From Erythroxylum novogranatense (Eukaryota; Streptophyta; Magnoliopsida; Malpighiales; Erythroxylaceae), in contig CM057233.1 of assembly GCA_029891385.1 (NCBI GenBank), forward strand, positions 49,554,063-49,618,062: a stretch of DNA of 64,000 nucleotides, written 5' to 3'. How positions within the stretch are numbered: the stretch's first letter is position 1; each line of letters begins with the position of its first letter. This document shows, in pieces, positions 33,401-46,869 of this stretch. A program made the position numbers and the translations under genes. Under the pieces are notes generated by a model that saw only the letters and a list, made by a program, of their open reading frames with translations, was not told where the DNA came from and did not search any database.

Positions 33401-35879
33401 TGTAACACCCAAATACCCCCTGGGAGGATACATGGATGCCACCCAAGACAGGATAAACAAATCAAAATGTTTCACACATGCATTTTTAAAAACTAAACGT
33501 AACACACATATAATACATCTCATAATTTCAGAAACAAATCCAAAGAATATTTACAGGCCCAAACAAACCAAACAAAATACATTTTCACGACAAAAACTTC
33601 AGACTCTTTTGGCCATCATGGATGACTTGTCCCGATCCTTAATATCTTCGCTCCGAACCTACACGGGCAAATCCATCATGCTAAGCATATAGCTTAGTGA
33701 GTAATAACTAATCTATATTAACTGATTTCAGTAAACAGAAAGAATGCATTTCAAAACAGATTTTTATACTAAACAGAACGACAGAACACAGGAGATCCTT
33801 CAGAATCAGAATATAATTTAATTTATGTCAAAATCAAACAGATATCAAAATACATAACAAATCAAACTATAAAACCATTAATGTAGTGGGTAACGGACTT
33901 ATACAGAGATACCATAATTAGTATCGCAGGAGAGACATATGTCTCGATATCAGGAGACACCAAAGTGTCAAATAACAGGAGCAGCTGCAGACCATTCTAG
34001 GCATGCCTATTTACCCACAACTAGGACTTAACAGTTTTAAAACAGAACAAGGTCATTTCAGACATTTCATGTGCAGGTAAATAGCACTTCCAATAAATCA
34101 ATCCTAGACATCATCTAGGTTGACTCACAAAATTTATCATAAAAAAATTACTTACCTAAAGTACTTACTGAAATTTTCTACCTATATTACGTCTCAAATT
34201 ATCGACCAGACATTTACCAAAATCGCTTCTATCGCTTATTGCCTCAAGTCCCGCAATATTCGGCAGTGGTCGTTCCTCTATAATAGGGAACACAGATACA
34301 AATCACTATTCTGCATGCTTAAAAATTCACCAATGTATGATGGATATGTAGGATGCATGTTCATGACAAATTTTGGGACCAAACCCTAAATTCTTAACTT
34401 TATTCCATAATTCACAACTTAAATTATTAAATCCTTGATTGTTAATTAAATCTGAAAATTTACAAATTTCACATAGAGAGGTAGAAAATTTTCTTACGAA
34501 TCCAATGCCTCGAGAATCAGGTCATTCGGAGGTCGGATGACAAAGATATGGTCAAAAGAGTGAAGATTACGGATTGGGATTTCAAAGATTGAAGTTTATC
34601 ACACACAAGTCTACTTATACTTACACAAGTCGACTTACATAACACCACAAGTCGACTTATACTTACACAAGTCGACTTACTTAACACCACAAGTCGACTT
34701 AAACTTGCATAACTCGACTTATTGAAGAGCGGAGATGACATTTTCACGCAAAACGTTGATCTAAGTCGACTTATACACCACAACAAGTCGACTTATAACA
34801 CTGTTCATCGTCTTCTTCACCAAACCATACAAAACAGCATACTCTTCTTACATTTTTCTTTAACTTCTTCACTTCAAAACTAACCTATTTAGCAAGTCTA
34901 ACCTATCAAAATCTTCAAATACACTCCAAAACTTAGAAATCCAAAATGCCACATATCATTCTCTCACTACTGTATATTTTCAAATATTCATGTATGTTTC
35001 AAAACTCACCAACTTCGACTCTCATAATTCCCAGCATAATCAATACCAAAAATAAACATATAATTCACGTATATGATATATATATTTATATATAAAAACA
35101 GAGTATGATGAATTCATCGTGTTCTTGTTTTTCCAACATAAACAAAACATACAGATATGTATATATAGAATAAGTCTTCAAAGCCATGCATGAACATATA
35201 TATATTTACATTATAAACACAGTGGAGTTACTTACCGACTAAGCTACGAAAACCAACCGACTAAGCTACGAAAACCACCTGATGGACAAAAGCAGAGAAC
35301 TCCTTTCGGTAATGTTTAAATGTCTTTCACTTATTAAATGTCTTTCACTTATAAAAACAATAGTAGAGGAAACTACTGGGCATCTTGCATGTGAACAACG
35401 TGTATAGTACGTGTCCCTTTCCTGAGAAGGCTTAGTCCATATGTATAGATATAACGCCAAATGTCAATTGTTAATAAGTCTCTTCGCTTCTTTTAGTAGT
35501 ATTTTATTAATAAAATATTCTTTTAAACCAAATACATTGTTTTGAATTCTTATAACAAACAAATACCCAAAAGTTCCAGACAACTTCCGAAAATTTTCCA
35601 AAATTCCGTCATAAAATAATGACACGTAAAATAAATTTTCAACTCAAAATTAATTCACCATCAATTTCTAAAAATATTTGAAGTATAAAAAAATTACTAA
35701 AATTATATTACTACGGTCCGAATCAATCCGAAGTTTCATTAAACCAATTTACCCGAAAAATGTCACGAATGCATGCCAAAATATTTATGCACAATTAAGC
35801 AAATATTTAATAAGAAAATAACAAACATAATTCGTACTAAATTCCTTTAATATTCTAACCCCTAATTTGGGGCGTTACA
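33401..35879 (-). repeat. 3' LTR of the Tekay-like element
   Basis: 2479 bp. It contains the palindrome cluster at 34607-34794. The uninterrupted sequence at 33513-33530 (acacacatataatacatc) shows the empty site that Angela-like copy 2 used in the other LTR. Confidence 0.95.
34607..34794. repeat. Eight phased AAGTCGACTT palindromes in the Tekay 3' LTR
   Basis: Starts are at 34607 (AAGTCTACTT), 34627, 34649, 34669, 34691, 34711 (AACTCGACTT), 34763 and 34785. Spacings are 20, 22, 20, 22, 20, then a 52-bp gap, then 22. Confidence 0.95.
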
Positions 35880-35892
35880 ACTCTTCCCTCCT
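35880..35892 (-). other. Polypurine tract of the Tekay-like element
   Basis: AAGGAGGGAAGAGT on the minus strand, directly after the pol stop and against the 3' LTR. Confidence 0.85.
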
Positions 35893-36962
35893 TAAGAAAT
35901 TTCGTCCTCGAAATTCATACCTAATTCGAATAATTGCGGATACTGAGCCTTCATGATTTCCTCTGGTTCCCAAGTTGCTTCCTCAATTCCATGATGTTGC
36001 CAAAGGACTTTTACTAATGGTACTGACTTGTTTCGGAGTTGTTTCACTTCTTTGGCTAGTGTGGAAATTGGCCCTTCTTCATACGACAAATCCTGTTGTA
36101 CCTGAATCTCTTGCACCGGAATCTTATGTGAGGCGTCAGATCGGTATCTTCTCAACATAGAAACATGAAACACATCATGCAGTCTGGCCAATTCTCCAGG
36201 AAGAGCTAACTGATAAGCTACAGGTCCAACCCTCTTCAGAATTTCATAAGGCCCAATGAATCGCGGACTGAGTTTACCCTTCTTCCCAAACCGAAGTATG
36301 TGTTTCCATGGTGACACTTTTAGAAACACCTTATCACCCACTTGAAACTCAATATCCTTCCTTTTCAGATCAGCATAAGATTTCTGTCTATCACTGGCAG
36401 CTTTCAACTTTTGTTGAATAATCTGAATCTTTTCTTCAGTATCTTTCACAATTTCTAGCCCGATCATCTTATTTTCACTCAACTCTGTCCAACATACCAG
36501 AGTTCTACACTTCCTACCATACAACGCTTTATAAGGTGCCATGTCGATGCTCGTCTGATAACTGTTGTTATAAGCAAACTCCATCAAAGTCAGATAATTA
36601 TCCCAACTCCCAGGAAACTCTAACACACAAGCCCTTAACATATCTTCCAAAATCTGTATAACTCGTTCTGACTGTCCATCTGTCTGGGGATGAAAAGCAG
36701 TACTAAACTTAAGTTGAGTACCCAATGCTTCCTGCAAACTTTTCCAAAATCTTGAAGTAAATCGAGGATCTCGATCAGAAATAATCGATAATGGTACTCC
36801 ATGCAGTCTTACAATCTCATTCACATACAAATCTGCAAGTCTATCCAATGAATAGTCAGGACGAACAGGTAGAAAATGAGCAGATTTGGTAAACTTATCC
36901 ACAATAACCCATACCGCATCATGTTTCCTTTGAGTAAGAGGAAGTCCAGTAACAAAGTCCAT
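35892..36962 (-). CDS. pol: Integrase core and chromodomain of the Tekay-like element
   Basis: 356 open codons, the C-terminal part of pol, with no start of its own. Integrase catalytic residues are visible: MDFVTGLPLT and WVIVDKFTKSAHFLPV (first Asp region), SIISDRDPRFTSRFW (second Asp) and HPQTDGQSERVIQILEDM (Glu). Then comes the C-terminal integrase module with GPYEILKRVGPVAYQLALP and HDVFHVSMLRRY. The end is a chromodomain-like part, VKVLWQHHGIEEATWEPEE, which in chromoviruses guides insertion towards particular chromatin. Its own zinc part lies upstream in the RT-RNase H frame, separated by a break between 37034 and 36962. It ends FEDEIS, next to the purine tract. Confidence 0.92.
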   Translation of the reverse strand: MDFVTGLPLTQRKHDAVWVIVDKFTKSAHFLPVRPDYSLDRLADLYVNEIVRLHGVPLSIISDRDPRFTSRFWKSLQEALGTQLKFSTAFHPQTDGQSERVIQILEDMLRACVLEFPGSWDNYLTLMEFAYNNSYQTSIDMAPYKALYGRKCRTLVCWTELSENKMIGLEIVKDTEEKIQIIQQKLKAASDRQKSYADLKRKDIEFQVGDKVFLKVSPWKHILRFGKKGKLSPRFIGPYEILKRVGPVAYQLALPGELARLHDVFHVSMLRRYRSDASHKIPVQEIQVQQDLSYEEGPISTLAKEVKQLRNKSVPLVKVLWQHHGIEEATWEPEEIMKAQYPQLFELGMNFEDEIS

Positions 36963-37033
36963 GGTAATATTATCTCATTTTCATTGAGGAATAGGAATAG
37001 GATTTAACAAACCAGATGGAACACGTGTTCACC

Positions 37034-38640
37034 TTAACTCGCTTGGCATGTCAGACATTTTGCTACATAATCCACAACGTCCCGTTTCATACCTGCCCAC
37101 CAATAATACTGCTTCAGATCCTGATACATCTTGTTTCCACCCAGATGCATAGTAAATACTGTATTATGAGCCTCAAACAATAACTTCTTTTTCAATTCAT
37201 CATTTGCTGGCACACACAACCGATCCTTATAATACAATTCACCAACACCTTGCACAGAAAAATCAGTCTGTTTACCTTCCTGAGTAGCCAAGATAAGTTG
37301 TTGTAACTTATCATCAGCTCTTTGAGTGTCACAAATCTCCTGTCTTAACGTAGGCTTTGCTCTCAATTGAGCCATTAAAGCTCCATCAGATCCCAATTTC
37401 CATCCAGTTTGCTTCAGTGACAATGCTGAGATGGTCTTTCGACTCAAGGCATCAGCTACAACATTAGCCTTACCCGGATGGTAGTCCACAATACAATCAT
37501 AGTCTTTAAATAATTCCAACCAATGTCGTTGTTTCAAATTGAGTTCCTTCTATGCAAGCAGATACTTCAGACTCTTATGATCTGTGAAAATTCTACACCT
37601 TTCACCATACAGATAGTGTCGCCAAATTTTTAAGACAAACACTACTGCTGCAAGTTCCAGATCATGTGTAGGGTAATTATGTTCATGAGTCTTTAGTTGC
37701 CTAGAAGTATAAGCAACTACCTTTCCTTCCTGCATCAATACACAACCTAAACCAATTCCAGATGCATCAGTATACATAATATACTCCTTACCAGCCGTAG
37801 GTTGAACTAATACAGGAGCTTCAGTAAGCATATTTTTCAACTGATCAAAACTACTCTGACATCTATCAGACCATTCATACTTCACTCCCTTCCGTAAAAG
37901 TTTAGTTAAAGGGGATGCTATCACTGAAAATCCCTTAACAAATCGACGGTAATAACTAGCCAGACCCAGAAAACTTCTTACTTCCGTCACATTCCGTAAT
38001 GGCTTCCAATTAACAATCGCCTCTATCTTACTAGGATCAACTCTAATTCCTTCAGTAGAGACTACATGCCCTAAAAATGATATCTCCTGAAGCCAGAAAT
38101 CACATTTACTCAACTTAGCATATAACTGTCTTTCCCGTAGGGTCTGCAAGACAATTCGGAGATGTTCACTATGATCCTGTTCAGTCCTAGAGTAGACCAG
38201 TATATCATCAATAAACACCACAACAAACTGATCCAAATACAACCTGAATACTCTATTCATCAAATCCATGAATGTTGCAGGAGCATTAGTTAACCCGAAT
38301 GGCATTACTAGGAACTCATAATGTCCATAACGGGTCCTAAATGCAGTCTTCGGCACATCCACATCCTTGACCCGAAGCTGATAATATCCTGATCGCAGAT
38401 CTATCTTTGAAAACACTCCTGCATCTTTTAACTGATCAAATAGATCGTCAATCCTTGGCAATGGATACCTATTCTTTACTGTGACTCTATTTAACTGCCT
38501 GTAGTCAATGCACATTCTCAGTGTACCATCCTTCTTCTTCACAAATAACACCGTGCACCCTACTGATACACTTAGTCTAATAAACCCCTTATCCGTAAGT
38601 TCTTGAATCGCAACTTCAACTCCTTTAACTTAGTAGAGCC
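37034..38640 (-). pseudogene. pol: Reverse transcriptase, RNase H and integrase zinc part of the Tekay-like element
   Basis: The RT is recognisable from about 38640 (QELTDKGFI, frame-damaged) and open from 38551: [20 protein letters not shown], then [13 protein letters not shown] (first Asp), [17 protein letters not shown] and [13 protein letters not shown] (the FIDD active site). RNase H begins [15 protein letters not shown], with [12 protein letters not shown] further on. A TAG at 37550-37552 interrupts it just after that, where relatives have Gln. The same frame continues with [20 protein letters not shown] and ADALSRK. The integrase HHCC zinc part follows ([21 protein letters not shown]). 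It ends at 37034 in a frameshift. Close to functional apart from the single stop and the two end breaks. Confidence 0.92.
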
Positions 38641-38872
38641 ATTCTATACGGTGCTCGGATATAGGAGCGGTACGAGCACAACTTCAATAGATAACTCCAC
38701 TTCCCTTTCCGGAGGGAGTCCGGCAATTCCTCGGAAAAAATCTGAAACTCATTCACTCTGAGAATCTCAGCGCTTCTCCATAGCACCATCCTTCCGGGAA
38801 TCAAGTACAAAAGCTAGATAAGCTTCACACCCTTCCCGAGAAGCTTTTGAGCTTGCATAGCGAGATACTACA

Positions 38873-39247
38873 TTAGTCGAGCACGTGTGCAACCACTACT
38901 AAATACAATCTCGGTCGGTCGGGCCTCTTTAAGAAAAGCTGTCTTAGCTTTACGATCGATTCTTGCTGATGTTTAGACAACCAATCCATACCCAGAATCA
39001 AATCGAATTCGTGAAACGACAACTTAATCAGATCCGCTGCATACTCACTTTCTTGAATCTTAACAGGATAATTCCTAACCACCTGATTCACCAACACACT
39101 ACTACCTAGAGGACTAGTTACATGCATGTCATATTCTAACTGATTTATAAGCATCTCCTTAACAAACATTTCTCCAGCACAGATATATGAATGTGAAGAT
39201 CCAGGATCAATTAATGCATACAATTCAGAACCAAAGAGAGAAACCAT
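38873..39247 (-). pseudogene. pol: Aspartic protease of the Tekay-like element
   Basis: Matures the polyprotein. It reads LYALIDPGSSHSYICAGEMF, with the catalytic Asp in an Asp-Pro-Gly form that is common in this group. EFDLILGMDWLSKHQ follows, the flap and hydrophobic end of gypsy proteases. The chain shifts frame near 38960. The stretch 38640-38872, which should link to RT, is badly frame-damaged, with several CG dinucleotides where CAG or CTG would be expected. Confidence 0.8.
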
Positions 39248-39399
39248 ACCAGCAATGACATCTGGTGCATCCTGATCCTCATGAGCTTTCAGTGCATAAG
39301 CCCGAGCCGAAGGTAAGGCACAATGGTCGATTCACGCTTCGAAAAGTGAGCTCGGATTAGCCCCTTTCGATTATATCCCTCGGCCTCTTCCTCGACCTC

Positions 39400-40482
39400 T
39401 GCTCCCAATCAAGCATGCGAAACCTCTCCACTAGCTTGTGCCATCCCAGACTGTCTCAGAGGGCAATTTACAATCATATGCTCCGTATTGCCACAACGAA
39501 AACATGCACATGTAGCTCTCTAGTAGACACCCCAATGGTGAATAGAGTAGTGTGGGCACTCCGGAGCACCAGAACCTCGACCCCCAGAGGAACCCCTACT
39601 AAAAGCAGTCGATGTAGGAAAGTTTTGTTGCCTTCCCCTCATCACAGATCTCTGAGCAACTCTCGGTGCAGAGGAACTACCTTCCCGATTTCGTTTCCCC
39701 GAAGACTGACCTCCTCTATTAAAGCCTCTTCTCTGACTTCTTTATTTCCTGATCGTCTCTTGTCTTTCTATTTTTATTGCAGCCTATACCAACTGATGGT
39801 AAGTAACTTGTTGTAACATAGAAAACGCTGCCAGATGCTCCTTGATCGAATCATGCAATCCCTCCTCGAATTGATGGCATCGGAACTCTTCAGTCAGCAC
39901 AGATTCAGGGGCATACTTACTGAACCGATTAAACTCCTGATCATACTCAGCAACAGACAAACTCCTCCGCTTTAGATTCAAAAATTGCTTCCACCTATCC
40001 TTTCTGTAAGCTTCCGTCACATATTTAGTTTTAAATTCTTGGGCAAAGAATTCCACGTCAGAGGCACCGGTAGCTGAGGACTCCTAAAGACAAACAAACT
40101 CCTATTCATAAGTTGCTCCCTGTAGAAGGGAAACAACACAGTAAACCATCTGCTCTGCTGGATAACTAATCTCATCCAGTACCCTCTTCACCTTCTCAAT
40201 CTAGAACTCGGCCCCTTCAGATTCCTCCAAAGAAGTCCCAGAAAATTCTTCAGCCCTATACTTCCTCAACTGATCAATCGGAGCCTTAGGTGTTGTCATT
40301 CGATGCAACAAGGTCATCATATCCTGGGACAGCTTAATTAAAGCTTCTCCTTGAGCTAGAGGAGGAGGTGGAACCTCAGCTTCCCCTTGATTGACCCTTG
40401 ACGGTCCAGGTATTTCAGAACAAGTTTGTTCTGGCTGATTACTCTCAGCAACTTCGTCAACAAATTCGTGAGATCCTTCCAT
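39400..40482 (-). pseudogene. gag: gag of the Tekay-like element (broken)
   Basis: Particle protein. The start at 40482 (MEGSHEFVDEVAESNQPEQ) is preferred to an upstream in-frame Met because it lies just after the leader. A Pro-rich N-part leads to a stop at 40201. The Retrotrans_gag domain is open in 39784-40056 (FFAQEFKTKYVTEAYRKDRW; SVAEYDQEFNRFSKYAP; RCHQFEEGLHDSIKEHL). The zinc knuckle CFRCGNTEHMIVNC (C-x2-C-x4-H-x4-C) lies near 39505-39463. At least three frame breaks separate these parts. Confidence 0.85.
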
Positions 40483-40592
40483 CGTAATTTCTAAAGACAA
40501 AACATGGGACACCGCATTAGGCCAAAACACAACTTAGACACTCAACGGAAAACAATAGGCAAGCCGTGGTTAAACCAGAACCACCTAAACTT

Positions 40593-40604
40593 GCTCTGAT
40601 ACCA
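40593..40604 (-). other. Primer-binding site of the Tekay-like element
   Basis: TGGTATCAGAGC on the minus strand, five bases from the LTR end at 40610; it matches initiator-Met tRNA. Confidence 0.95.
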
Positions 40605-40722
40605 AAAGATGTAACACCCAAATACCCCCTGGGAGGATACATGGATGCCACCAAAGACAGGACAAACAAATCAAAACGTTTCACACATGCATTTTTAAAA
40701 ACTAAATGTAACACACATATAT

Positions 40723-42564
40723 TGTTAGAGTAGTGCCCTAAAGGCAATCCCCTTTAGCGCTTTTTGTTCACGATCATATGTATGACTTTATGAATAAATA
40801 AAGAAAGGCATGTTTCATTTATTTGATGTTCTTTATGAATTGATATTGATCTTTAATCAAATTAATGATGTCCATGATATATGACATAGCATGAAGGAAA
40901 TTATGATGTGATCATAATCACGAGATTCCTATCATGTGCAATTATGTCGAGATCTAAATTTTCCTAGTCATAGGATTAATGAGATGGACATCATTAATCC
41001 GGACGAGACTAGCATATGTCATATTCCTTGATTGGATCAAGCGGTGGATCTCAGAAACTGTAAATATGAGATATTTAGAGTTGACATATGGATGCTTACT
41101 AGTGGTAGTAAGTTCATTGGATGACATGCCATGAGATCATCACATGGATTTAATGTCAGTGATAATCTCATCATAGCAATGGTGCAAGTATCCTTAGACT
41201 TGAGGTACTCAAGGATATCTTGAATCTTGATCCTGCACTTTGACTCCATTCCTTGTGGCCTTCCGGAGGTTACTCATAGGATGGTGCTTGGAGTGCAGTT
41301 TGAGGTATTCAAGGTAATTGAGTAGCCAATAAAGGATTCATCACTTCTGTGAGAACAAAAGAGATACCCTGGCCTCTTGTCAGGATCATTACTTTAAGTC
41401 TCTGGCCAGAGCATGACTATGTCATGAAGAGTGTCTTCATGGACATATAAAGTAATGAGTCCTCAGACAGGAACTGATTTCACTTGGGCTAGACTTAGTC
41501 TAGTAAGAGTTGACATATTAGCCATACTCATAACCAAGTGGGGTATAGGATGATGAAAGGACGAATTGCACAGTAATTGTCTATGGAAGGGTTCGTGATC
41601 TGGTTCGTGATGAATTCATCAAATCGATTATTTTTCGGTCAATTGGGGGTCATGATGTGTTGCTAGATACCGCTCATGACTTGCTCAGATTAATTGTTAA
41701 TCTAAGTGGCCAACATAACCGGAAACCTAAAGGGTCACACGCATAAGAGTGTTTTAGAGAATCTGTAAAATAGTATTGGACTGAGTTCCAATTATGGAGA
41801 GCAACTGGATTAAATGGATCCCGATGAGATTGGGATATGTCCCGATGAGATCGCGACATCAATATTGCTAAGAAAGGTTTCCGGAGCCGTTTCAGCATCG
41901 GGACCCGGTAGGCCGGTAGGACCGACCCCAGTTGGACTGGACCTTAGCATTTATATTCTAATTACTTAATTAAGTAAATTAATTAATTAATTATTATATT
42001 TATATGCCATGTGTGTCGTTGGAATGAGGAGAAGGGATGATGACCTTTGACTTTTCAAAGGTTATTATTTAATTCATTAAAGAAACTAATGGCCATTAAT
42101 CCCTACACTTGACACCTTCTTATGGATTGATTTTTAATTGTTAAAAATCAATATAAGATGGCTTTTGGGAGTGTGGTGGCCGTATGTTTTGCATAGGGTT
42201 AGAAGAGAAAAGAAAAGCTTAAGTGTTAAGCTTTGAAAGAGTTTCATTTTTCTTCTTCTTCCCAAAGGCACCATCGAATTTTCTCTTCTCCAAGGCAAAG
42301 TTCCAACGTGAATCAAGCTCTCCACAGGACAGAGGTAGGCTCTAGCAGGCTTTATTCTGTTCTAGCTATTCCCGGGTCAAAGGTGTTTGATCCGTTAGGT
42401 TTCGATCTCTGCGTGGATACCTTTAGAGATAGTCTCTATTGGCTATTCAGGTTTAAGGTTTTCATACCGACACCGGGATCCTGGGTTTTCGGGAAGGTCC
42501 CGGGAACAAAATTTTTGTTTTCTGCTGCTGGAATATGTGATGTTCCTCCCGGGAATTTCCTACA
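40723..42564 (+). repeat. 5' LTR of Angela-like copy 2
   Basis: 1842 bp, TGTTAGAG..CCTACA; it is followed after one base by the primer site TGGTATCAGAGA at 42566. The TATA region is ttatatttatatgcc near 41993. Confidence 0.95.
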
Positions 42565-43689
42565 GTGGTATCAGAGAGTCTGGTGTCGTGTATGAAGCTT
42601 TAACTGAAGCTAGATCATAAACCTTAATTGCTTGTGATGTTGTAGCATGCATTCTGTTCAGATTTCGAATTGCTATAGAGATAGGGTTTTCGAAATTTTT
42701 CTGCCCAGGATTGTTCATAACATGTTAGAGAATATGTCTATGAATTTTCAGAATTTATCGATTTGATTTGATATAGTTTTGCTAATTAATTCCCTAAGGT
42801 TCCAGATGCTGTTTTGTGAAACACTCTGTGGACAGGTATGAGTATAAAATCGAGAATAAATTCTAGAAAAATCTTTTTCTGGATTTTCCTTCACCTACAT
42901 ATCTATAAGATGTTTCTGAATGTCTATGAGCATGGAAATTGGATTTCAAGGTGATTGGATATTTATTCACGAATTTATTCTATACTGTTGGGAATTGCTG
43001 TGCTGATGAACACAGATTTTGAATCGGTTTTGTTATTTTGGTTGACTGCGTTTTTGATGGCCTAAAATCCTGAAAAAATTCAGGTAGCATTTTCTGAACA
43101 TTTAGTAACCTATATAATTTTCTCAGAATTTATTGAAATTGTTTCATTGATAATTTCGAGCAATGTACAGAACTGGACAGTTTTGGTGAAAATTGTTGGG
43201 ACTGTTTTGCTTGGCTTGATTGAGTGTGCTTTTTCAGTTCCAATGCCTTTCACCATTTTTAATGTAATTAGAAATGTGTTATCTTGATGTGGTATGATCT
43301 CCAAAGTGCATTGCTTGAATTTGCTTTTCCAAGAATTTTTGAATGCCAAATTGGTCACATTTGTGTCTCGTTAGTATATTTCATTTTCTTGCTTGTTTTG
43401 GCCGTCACAATTTTTGTGACAAGTGCCGGAGTAGTTTTGAGAGTGTATACACTAGCTTGAGATGCTTAGGGTGATAATTTGGGTGTTCCTAAATTATTTG
43501 GAAATCTTAGAGTTATGACTCATTTCAAGCTTTTCATATAGTTTGACTATTTAAGGCATTCATGAATCAACGAAGTGTTCATTGAGGCATCTATTTACAG
43601 ATATTACCCTAGGTATGATGGTATTGTGAATTGGAATTGCATTGATTGAGGAATTAGCCGATTAGAGATTTTAGCATTCTGCTTTGGAT

Positions 43690-43865
43690 AAGGCGACTTG
43701 TGCATGGCATAAGTCGACTTGTTCAAGGTCTTAGTATAAGTCGACTTGAGCACATTACAAGGCGACTTGTACATGGGCAGGTGCCATAAGGCGACTTGTT
43801 TCATACAAGTCGACTTGTGTGTGGGCAGAAGCATAAGGTGACTTGCATTCGATGAAAGTCGACTT
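43690..43865. repeat. Paired AAGTCGACTT-type palindromes in the leader of copy 2
   Basis: Starts are at 43690, 43711, 43738, 43759, 43788, 43807, 43835 and 43856, forming four pairs spaced 21, 21, 19 and 21 bp. Same layout as copy 1 with a different mix of T and G at the variable base. Confidence 0.9.
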
Positions 43866-44638
43866 GTGACATGCTCAGGTTGGATGATGGATGATTATAA
43901 GGATTGATTCAATTTGATTGATGAAACCTAAATCATGCCATATAGTCATAGTGACTATGATCCTTCAGCTTAAAGTCTAGAGTTTCTAAATCCCTCCTCG
44001 GTATATGAAAACTAACGCCTTCCATTAATATGGTAAGAACCAGAGTTCTTATAGGGATGTGTTGTTGGGTAAACCCAAGCTCACTCTATACGGATATGTT
44101 CGAACCATGAAAATATGATTTTCTGATTAATGGGTTGGTTTTCACTGGAAGCGTTGGTTTGTTGAGTAAACTCAAGGTCAACATGGACAGAGGTGAAATT
44201 GGGTAGCATACATCGGATGTATGCGCATCAAAGAGTTGATACCCAATGTAAGTGCATACATCAACAAGTTAATAGCATTGATCGATAGTTGTGTCTAAGA
44301 TGTAATTGGTATATCTGATACCTCCCGAGACATAAGGTGGCTTGTTGGGTAAACCCAAGGTCATTCTCAATGTCGGTTATCGATGATGCAATTGGTATGT
44401 TCGATACCTACCGATTGACCTAAGTTGTGGCTTGTTGGGTAAACCCAAGGTCATTCTTAGCAATATCGGATATCAACCCACTAGACATTATGTCACTTTG
44501 TTTCTTTGGATTCAGTAATGAGGGTTATGGATTCTATGAAACTAGTGGAGATCTTTTGCATATCATTCAAGTCCTTATGATTATGCAGCTATTCCTATTC
44601 TAACATTCTTCCTCTCTATCCGTGTAGGTTGTTTGAAA

Positions 44639-45460
44639 ATGTCGTCAAGTGTGAATCTTGGCCGCTTATGGATTCCAACAAGTTAAGCGGACCGAATTTT
44701 CTTGATCGTTAAGGAATCGAGAATAGTTCTCGATCCAAAGGTCCAGGATATATCCTAGATTTTTCGCTTCCGATGCACTGCTTGTCGATGCTTCGATGAT
44801 GATCGAAGGCATATAGTAAGCATCTAAGGGATGATGACATGGCTACTTGCATCATGCTTGCCTCGATGTCACCAGAGTCTGCGAAGCGACGAGTCCATGG
44901 ATGCTCACACTATAGTTTTTCATCTTGGGGAGTCGCTTGACGAGCAAGCCGGTGCGAAAGGTTCGAGACCTCAAGGCTTCTCTTCACCACAAAGATGGCT
45001 CGAGGGACATCTGGCATGCGGTATGCCACAAGATGAATGGCTATATTGAGAGATTGGCCGTCTTAGGTTTTGCAATGGATCATGAGTTAAGTATAGACTT
45101 AATTACGGTTGGATTGTCCGGCAGTTATGCACAGATTAGTGTTAAACTATCGGATGAACCAAATATCCACTACAATACCGAGCGATCAATAATGCTCAAG
45201 ACAAATTGAAAGCGGACTATCAAGAGTGATAGTAAGCAAGTCTTGGTAGTAGCTTCTTCTTCTTGAGTTCCAAGAAGAAAAGAAACCAAAGAAGAAGAAG
45301 GCAAAGAAACCAAAGGGAAGCGCCATCAAGAAGAAGACCAAAGAAGCTTCCCCGAAAGGAACTTGCTTCCATTTCGGTAAAGATGGCCATTGGAGGCACA
45401 ATTGCAAAGTCTATCTTGAGTCGTTGAAGCGTAAGAAGGCATCGATGCCTCGACTACTTG
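44639..45460 (+). pseudogene. gag: gag of Angela-like copy 2 (broken)
   Basis: Starts MSSSVNL at 44639 like copy 1 and is then shifted several times. The readable UBN2 part is YIERLAVLGFAMDHELSIDL (44925-45209 frame). The Lys-rich linker near 45280-45350 follows. The zinc-knuckle trace is C-F-H-F-GKDGHW..NC near 45362-45405; its second Cys position reads Phe. The gag product cannot be made from this copy as read. Confidence 0.8.
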
Positions 45461-45489
45461 AGTTTGTATGTCATTGAAGTTAATCTCAT

Positions 45490-46830
45490 TCGATCACAAC
45501 ATTTGGGTATTTGATCTTGGTTGTGGCTCACACATATGTAATGATATCACGGGGCCTCGTGACGATGAGCAACTCATGAAGGGAGAAGTAGACCTACGTG
45601 TTGGAAATGGAGCAAGAGTTCTTTGCATTAGCCGTAGGAACCTATGTTTTGTATCTCCCTCTTGGGCTTGTCTTTGGAATTGGATGATTGTTATTTTGTA
45701 CCCGTTTGACAAAGAATATATTATGCATTTCTTGTCGAATAGAAATGATTCCATATGAATTTTAATAGCAATGGTTGTTCTATCAATTCTAATGGAATGC
45801 TTTATGGAACTGGTACATTCTTGTGATGGTATTTACATATTAGATATGTCTAATCCAATTTTAAATGTCAATGACACCAAGCGGTATAAAAGAGATAATC
45901 TAAAGTCAACTTACTTATGGCATTGTCGAACATGCCATATAAATGAGACACGCATCGCTAAACTCCATAAGAGTGGCGGTTTAGGGTCATTTGATTATGA
46001 ATCATATGACACATGCGAATCTTGTTTATTAGGCAAGATGACTAAGTTACCCTTCAAGGAAAGGGTGAGCGGCGATTAGAGTATTAGACCTAATACATTC
46101 AGATGTATGCGGTCCGATGTCCATCCATGCCGAAGTGGTTGTCGTTACTTCATTACCTTTATCGATGATTATTCACGATATGGGTACTTGTATCGATGAG
46201 ATACAAATCAAGCTTTGAAAAGTTCAAACAATTGAAATGAAGTAGAAAACCAGCTTGGTAAAAGTATCAAGGCATTACGATCCGATCGTGGTGGAGAATA
46301 CTTAGACCAACAGCCAGAGATTATCTCGTAGATAATGGGATATTATCTCGATGGACTCCTCCTTACACGCCGCAACACAATGGTGTGGTTGAAAGGAGAA
46401 ATCGAACCTTGTTGGACATGGTACGATCAATGATGGGTTTCGTAAAGTTACCAAAATCGTTTTTGGGGTATCGCTAGAGACGATTGTTTACTTGTTAAGC
46501 GAGTTCCCTCTAAGGCAGTTGATGTTACTCCATATGAGATGTGGACTAACGAAAACCTTATCTTTCTCATCCGAAAGTATGGGGTTGTCACCTTCGTGAA
46601 GCGGATTCAATCGAGATAAGCTTGAAGCAAAGTCGACAAGTGTTTGTTTGTAGGATATCCTAAAGAGACCCCGGGATATCAATTCTACCTTCTTGAGGAA
46701 CAAAAGGTGTTTGTTTGAAGCATGCTGTCTTTAGAGAAAGAGTTTCTTCTGCAAGAAGGCGATGGGAGCAAAGTCGAACTTGAAGAAGTTCAAGATGCTC
46801 AAACAAGCATGATCAATCGCTGAACTCAGG
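45490..46830 (+). pseudogene. pol: Protease and integrase of Angela-like copy 2 (broken)
   Basis: The protease site reads FDLGCGSHICNDITG: Leu stands where copy 1 has Thr in the D-T/S-G motif. LMKGEVDLRVGNGARV follows, then a frameshift. The pre-integrase zinc part is readable in 45771-46079 (STYLWHCRTCHINETR; CESCLLGKMTKLPF), although the second His position is preceded by Cys instead of Gly. Integrase pieces: HSDVCGPM, FIDDYSRYGYLY, LRSDRGGEYL, NGVVERRNRTLLDM. All catalytic residues can be found across three frames. Confidence 0.85.
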
Positions 46831-46869
46831 GGCATCACTCATTCGGATGAAGTAATAGTTCAACCTTCA